Assembly: GCA_950075905.1 (NCBI GenBank)
Contig: CATMVR010000190.1
Location: 1 to 8,322, forward strand
Reading direction: 5' to 3'
DNA: 8,322 nucleotides
Source: an uncultured Persicitalea sp.
Lineage (GTDB): Bacteria > Bacteroidota > Bacteroidia > Cytophagales > Spirosomataceae
The position numbers and the translations under genes were made by a program. Shown here piece by piece: positions 5,130 to 8,322 of the stretch. The notes beneath the pieces are model-generated. The model saw only the letters and a program-made list of their open reading frames with translations. It was not told the origin of the DNA and made no database searches. The stretch's first letter is position 1, and every line of letters starts with the position of its first letter.

Positions 5130-8100
5130 TTACGCTAGCTCTACCTCCCTCAGCGGCAGCGAAATCGTCACTTCCGTAAACTCCCCTTCGGTAGACGCAA
5201 TGTCGATACTGCCCCGGTGATCTTCGACAATGTCCTTACTCATAAAAAGCCCCAGCCCGGTGCCCTTGGCGGTAGGTTTGGTGGTAAAGAAAGGACTGCA
5301 AATCTGCTCCAGTTCTTTTTTTACCATGCCTTTGCCATTATCACGAAGCTGTATTTTTACCGTTTCACCATCCAGCACGGTGCGTACCAGAAGCTGCAAA
5401 TCGCAGTTTTTGTTCAGCTTGCTTTTTTCATTCAGGGCATAGCACGAGTTATTGACCATATTGCGTAGCGCCTGCTCAAACTCATCCGGGAGTAGGTCTA
5501 CGTAGAGCGGTGCGTCGTCCGCGAGCTCAAACACCAGATTGACCGGCGGACAATTGGTTTCTTTGATCATCGCTTCATCCAGCAGCACAGGTATTTTGGT
5601 TTTCAGATAGGCGTTTATCTCGGTGTCGATAAATTGCGTGGAGCGTTTTTTGAGGAGCTTTTGCATATCCCCCACGATGCGGGCCGTGCTGTTGCCATGC
5701 TCATTGATTTTGGTTATACTCATTTTGAGCATGGAAATACTGTCCTCCACGTCGTCCCGGTCATCGTCCGAAAACCCCTCTTTATTCTTATCGATTACCT
5801 CCTCTACCTCCTCTACCAGGCTTACCGATGACTGGGAGAAGTTGTTGATGTAGTTCAAAGGGTTCAGGATCCGGTCTACGATTCCTTTGGTCAACTGGCC
5901 GATCGAGGCTAGCTTTTCCTGCCGGATCAACTCTTCCTGGGTATCTTTTAATTCATCCAGGGAGATTTCCAGCTCTTTGGTTGTGATTTTGAGCTCTTTG
6001 GTGCGTACTTCAACTGTATGCTCCAGTAACTTTTTTTGTTGTTCCAGAGCTTTGGTCCGAATCCGGACCGCCTGCACCACCACAAAGCCCAGCAGCAGTA
6101 CGTATAGCAGGTAGGCCCACCAGGTTTGCCACCAGGGAGGTAAGATGGTAAAAGCATACTCGGCGGGCTTACTCCAATCCCCATAGAACCCCTTGCTGCT
6201 CAACTTAAATACGTAGGAACCCGGCGATAAATTACGATAGTCGGCCAGGGGGGCCTCCGCCGAGGTATACCACTGCCTGTCGTTTCCCTGCAAAAAATAA
6301 CGGTACCGGGTACTGGCGGGGTTGTTCAGATGGGTACCCGTAAAGTGAAACGTCAGGTGATTTTGGTTGTAGGGCAATACCAGCCCGACGGGCAGGTGCC
6401 AGGCGCCGCTCAGGCTATCCCACTCGATGGAACTCCTTCCCAGCAGGGTGGTGTCTGCCGGTAGGCTGCTTTGGGTTAGGAAGGTCGTATCAGTTCTGGA
6501 CCAAAGGGTATCTACCCGCCCGAGCAGGTTGGTGAGAAATCCTTTTCCGATAAAGTTCCGCGGGGTATCCATGATGTCCAGGCGGGTCACGTACGCGGGG
6601 GGCTGAAAACCGGCCTCCGGGGCATCGAAAGTACGGTTCATGATGGTGAGAACATCACCCGCACCAAGCCAGAATTGTCCCTCCCTGGTAATCATAAAAG
6701 CATTGGTATTGAAGTCGTCTTTCAGAAACCCCTGGTGCTTGGTCAAATTTTTCAGCACCCAGCGGGAGGCGCCCTTCTCCTGCTGTACCTCCCGGATCTG
6801 CGTCAGCCCTTTTACGGTACCGGCGTACATTTTCCCCTGCCACTCCTGCAAGGACACCGCCGACATGTTACCCAGCCCGTGGGCAGGAGTAAAGGTGGTC
6901 ATTTGCTGCTTCGAAAGATCCAGCATAGCCACCCCTCCGCCATAGGTGGCCAGCCAGACTCTTTGCAGAGAATCGGGCGTAATGGCCCGGATGGCGTCAT
7001 TTGGAAGCCCCTCCTGCACCCGCAGGTACCGCAATGTCTTGGCACCAGGGTTCACCACGGTAATACCTGCCCCCTCGGAAGCTACCCAAATCTCCCCGTT
7101 TGCGGCCTGCCATACATCGCCCGCATAATTTTTACCCAGGCCATTGGTTTCATTCAGATAGCGCAGCGTTTTATTTTTACTGTCAATGACTACCAGGCCC
7201 CCATCGGCCACAGAAGCCCAGGCATTTCCTTCCTTATCCAAAAACAGATGCTTGACATTTGCCTCTCCCAAGCCTTGAAAGTAATGCCGGAGTACTCCTT
7301 TTTCCCTGTCGATAACGTAAACTCCATTCGAGGAGGCAGCCCAAATATTTCCCGCCTGATCTTCGCATATATCCCAGAAACCCATTGTCTGGATTTTCAA
7401 ATAGTCACTCACGTTTTTCAGGGTTTGGGTACGTCGGTCAATCATATCCAGCCCTCCGGGCAGGGAAGCCAGCCACATAGTATTCTTACTGTCTACCAGG
7501 AACCCTTTCATATTTGTGGAGGTAAGCCCACCGGCGGCCGTAAGGTGCTTCAATGCTCCTCCGTACAAATTGATGATGTTCGCTCCGGCCATCGTGCCAA
7601 TCCAGACCTGTCCCTGACTATCCCCGGACATCATCGCGATATTATTGTTACTCAGCCCCTCGTTTTCGGTAATTTGCCGGATGAGCCCCCGTTTGTAGTC
7701 CACAACATTCACTCCATTGGCCACCGTACCAATCCAGCCTAGTCCCCCGGCATCAAAGTAAACATCTTTGACTACGTTACTGACCAGTCCGTTTCCTTTC
7801 GTCATCCGATAAAGCGTCTTTGCCGACTGATCGAAGATATCCAGGCCAGAACTTCGCGTAGTAATCCAGACGTTCTGGTAGGTGTCCAGGGTCAGACCCA
7901 TGACGGTATAGCGTCCAAATTCTGCCGTGGGATGAAACATTTTCTTTTCGGCAAAATCCAAAATATCCAGCCCCTGAAAGGACCCAACCCAGACGGTCCC
8001 GTCCTTATTTTCCAAAATGGTGTACGTCTCGTAATCGCTTAATCCGTTGTCTGTATTTATATTTTTTATGGTTTTGCGCTGGGCATCAATCAGGTATATC

Positions 8101-8322
8101 CCATGCCGGTAGGTACCTATCCACACCTGATTGTGAGAGTCGACCACCAGACATTGGTTAAAATCTGACATAAACTCCGGTGGCCCTATCAAATGACTGA
8201 TCGTACTTTCAGCCAGGTCGATTATGTCCACTCCACCCGTAGAATTCGATAGCCATATATTCCCGTTTTGATCCTCAGAAAGGGCAAAGACATTATTGCT
8301 GGATAGCCCCTGCTCCGTGGTG
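5130..8322 (-). CDS. Two-component-propeller sensor with Y_Y_Y domain and kinase core lacking the H-box histidine (5' end outside window)
   Basis: The frame is open to the window edge, giving 1063 residues without the true N-terminus (residue 1 taken as the first complete codon, 8321-8319); the GTG at 8231 is internal to a repeat and is not a start. Residues 1 to about 560 are propeller (Reg_prop) repeats with W-[IVL]-[GAST] motifs. Residues about 643-725 are a Y_Y_Y domain (YRYFLQGNDRQWY, YRNLSPGSYVFKL) ending in PPWWQTWW, followed by one membrane helix (about 731-753) and a long coiled coil. The kinase region has EKLASIGQLTKGIVDRILNP, where kinases of this type normally read GI-A-H-E-I-x-NPL; Asp 816 occupies the histidine position. 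The ATPase domain looks complete: NNSCYALNE (Asn 958), DNGKGM (Asp 994), SPFFTTKP and GTGLGL (about 1020-1025). No receiver or AraC-type domain follows, so it is not a hybrid HTCS protein. It may be a pseudokinase or a sensor acting without autophosphorylation. Confidence 0.9.
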   Translation of the reverse strand, partial: TTEQGLSSNNVFALSEDQNGNIWLSNSTGGVDIIDLAESTISHLIGPPEFMSDFNQCLVVDSHNQVWIGTYRHGIYLIDAQRKTIKNINTDNGLSDYETYTILENKDGTVWVGSFQGLDILDFAEKKMFHPTAEFGRYTVMGLTLDTYQNVWITTRSSGLDIFDQSAKTLYRMTKGNGLVSNVVKDVYFDAGGLGWIGTVANGVNVVDYKRGLIRQITENEGLSNNNIAMMSGDSQGQVWIGTMAGANIINLYGGALKHLTAAGGLTSTNMKGFLVDSKNTMWLASLPGGLDMIDRRTQTLKNVSDYLKIQTMGFWDICEDQAGNIWAASSNGVYVIDREKGVLRHYFQGLGEANVKHLFLDKEGNAWASVADGGLVVIDSKNKTLRYLNETNGLGKNYAGDVWQAANGEIWVASEGAGITVVNPGAKTLRYLRVQEGLPNDAIRAITPDSLQRVWLATYGGGVAMLDLSKQQMTTFTPAHGLGNMSAVSLQEWQGKMYAGTVKGLTQIREVQQEKGASRWVLKNLTKHQGFLKDDFNTNAFMITREGQFWLGAGDVLTIMNRTFDAPEAGFQPPAYVTRLDIMDTPRNFIGKGFLTNLLGRVDTLWSRTDTTFLTQSSLPADTTLLGRSSIEWDSLSGAWHLPVGLVLPYNQNHLTFHFTGTHLNNPASTRYRYFLQGNDRQWYTSAEAPLADYRNLSPGSYVFKLSSKGFYGDWSKPAEYAFTILPPWWQTWWAYLLYVLLLGFVVVQAVRIRTKALEQQKKLLEHTVEVRTKELKITTKELEISLDELKDTQEELIRQEKLASIGQLTKGIVDRILNPLNYINNFSQSSVSLVEEVEEVIDKNKEGFSDDDRDDVEDSISMLKMSITKINEHGNSTARIVGDMQKLLKKRSTQFIDTEINAYLKTKIPVLLDEAMIKETNCPPVNLVFELADDAPLYVDLLPDEFEQALRNMVNNSCYALNEKSKLNKNCDLQLLVRTVLDGETVKIQLRDNGKGMVKKELEQICSPFFTTKPTAKGTGLGLFMSKDIVEDHRGSIDIASTEGEFTEVTISLPLREVELA
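6640..8322 (-). repeat. Protein-level propeller repeats (13 visible Reg_prop units)
   Basis: Within the sensor gene, a motif of Trp, two small or aliphatic residues, Gly-rich turn and [IV]-D recurs: IWLSNSTGG, VWIGTYRHG, VWVGSFQG, VWITTRSSG, GWIGTVANG, VWIGTMAGA, MWLASLPGG, IWAASSNG, AWASVADGG, IWVASEGAG, VWLATYGGG, MYAGTVKG, FWLGAGDV. Spacing between the first six Trp codons is 132, 132, 123, 132 and 132 bases, or 41-44 codons. The units form two beta-propellers in characterised relatives; the first units are outside the window. Sequence divergence between units makes this a protein repeat and not a DNA tandem repeat. Confidence 0.85.

Noticed and set aside
5041..5219. Plus-strand frame starting CLKESKHGAYDPSV as an independent gene
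   Set aside because: It lacks its own start codon and its second half is antisense to the sensor gene's 3' end; kept only as a possible frameshifted continuation of the signal-peptide ORF.
6675..7742. 355-codon open frame on the plus strand, antisense to the propeller sensor
   Set aside because: It mirrors the repeat-containing gene, shows no recognisable domain and breaks a well-supported protein; it is a shadow of the codon bias.
5130..8322. Hybrid two-component system (HTCS) of polysaccharide-utilisation type
   Set aside because: The propeller and Y_Y_Y domains match, but the protein ends right after the ATPase domain with no receiver or AraC-type DNA-binding domain, and no SusC/SusD or glycosidase gene is in the window.

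Overview
The window looks like a piece of a Bacteroidota chromosome, most likely order Cytophagales (Spirosoma/Dyadobacter-like). This is inferred from the gene types: a 7TMR-DISM sensor kinase, and a long two-component-propeller sensor with a Y_Y_Y domain. It is also supported by the lack of clear Shine-Dalgarno sequences and by two TAnnTTTG -7 boxes typical of the phylum. Base composition is moderately GC-rich and even; I see no insertion sequence, tRNA, rRNA, CRISPR array or phage gene.

Layout. (1) Bases 1-1914, minus strand: a two-component pair. A 7TMR-DISM/HisKA_3 histidine kinase is followed, with an ATGA stop/start overlap, by the first 27 codons of its response regulator, which leaves the window at base 1. 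(2) Bases 2032-4947, plus strand, divergent from the kinase: three closely spaced genes, probably one operon. They encode a small DUF3592-like membrane protein, a secreted protein with a papain/C39-like Cys-His-Asp arrangement and two C-terminal Tudor/agenet-like barrels, and a secreted protein with a Pro/Ala-rich linker between beta-rich domains. (3) Bases 4948-5129: a convergent intergenic stretch holding a good -7 promoter box and a 19-codon signal-peptide ORF that stops abruptly, probably the remnant of a small lipoprotein or secreted-protein gene. (4) Bases 5130-8322, minus strand: a large sensor protein, open at its 5' end. It has at least 13 propeller repeats, a Y_Y_Y domain, one membrane helix, a coiled coil and a kinase core whose H-box histidine is replaced by aspartate although the ATPase domain looks intact.

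How the parts may work together. The two sensors face opposite sides of the three-gene secreted cassette. The 7TMR-DISM kinase gene is divergent from the cassette and shares a ~117-bp intergenic region with it, so local regulation is possible, but nothing in the sequence proves it. The most unusual items are the H-box substitution in the propeller sensor and the secreted protease-like protein with tandem eukaryote-style Tudor/agenet barrels. I do not see strong evidence for a wholly new multi-gene defence or mobile system.
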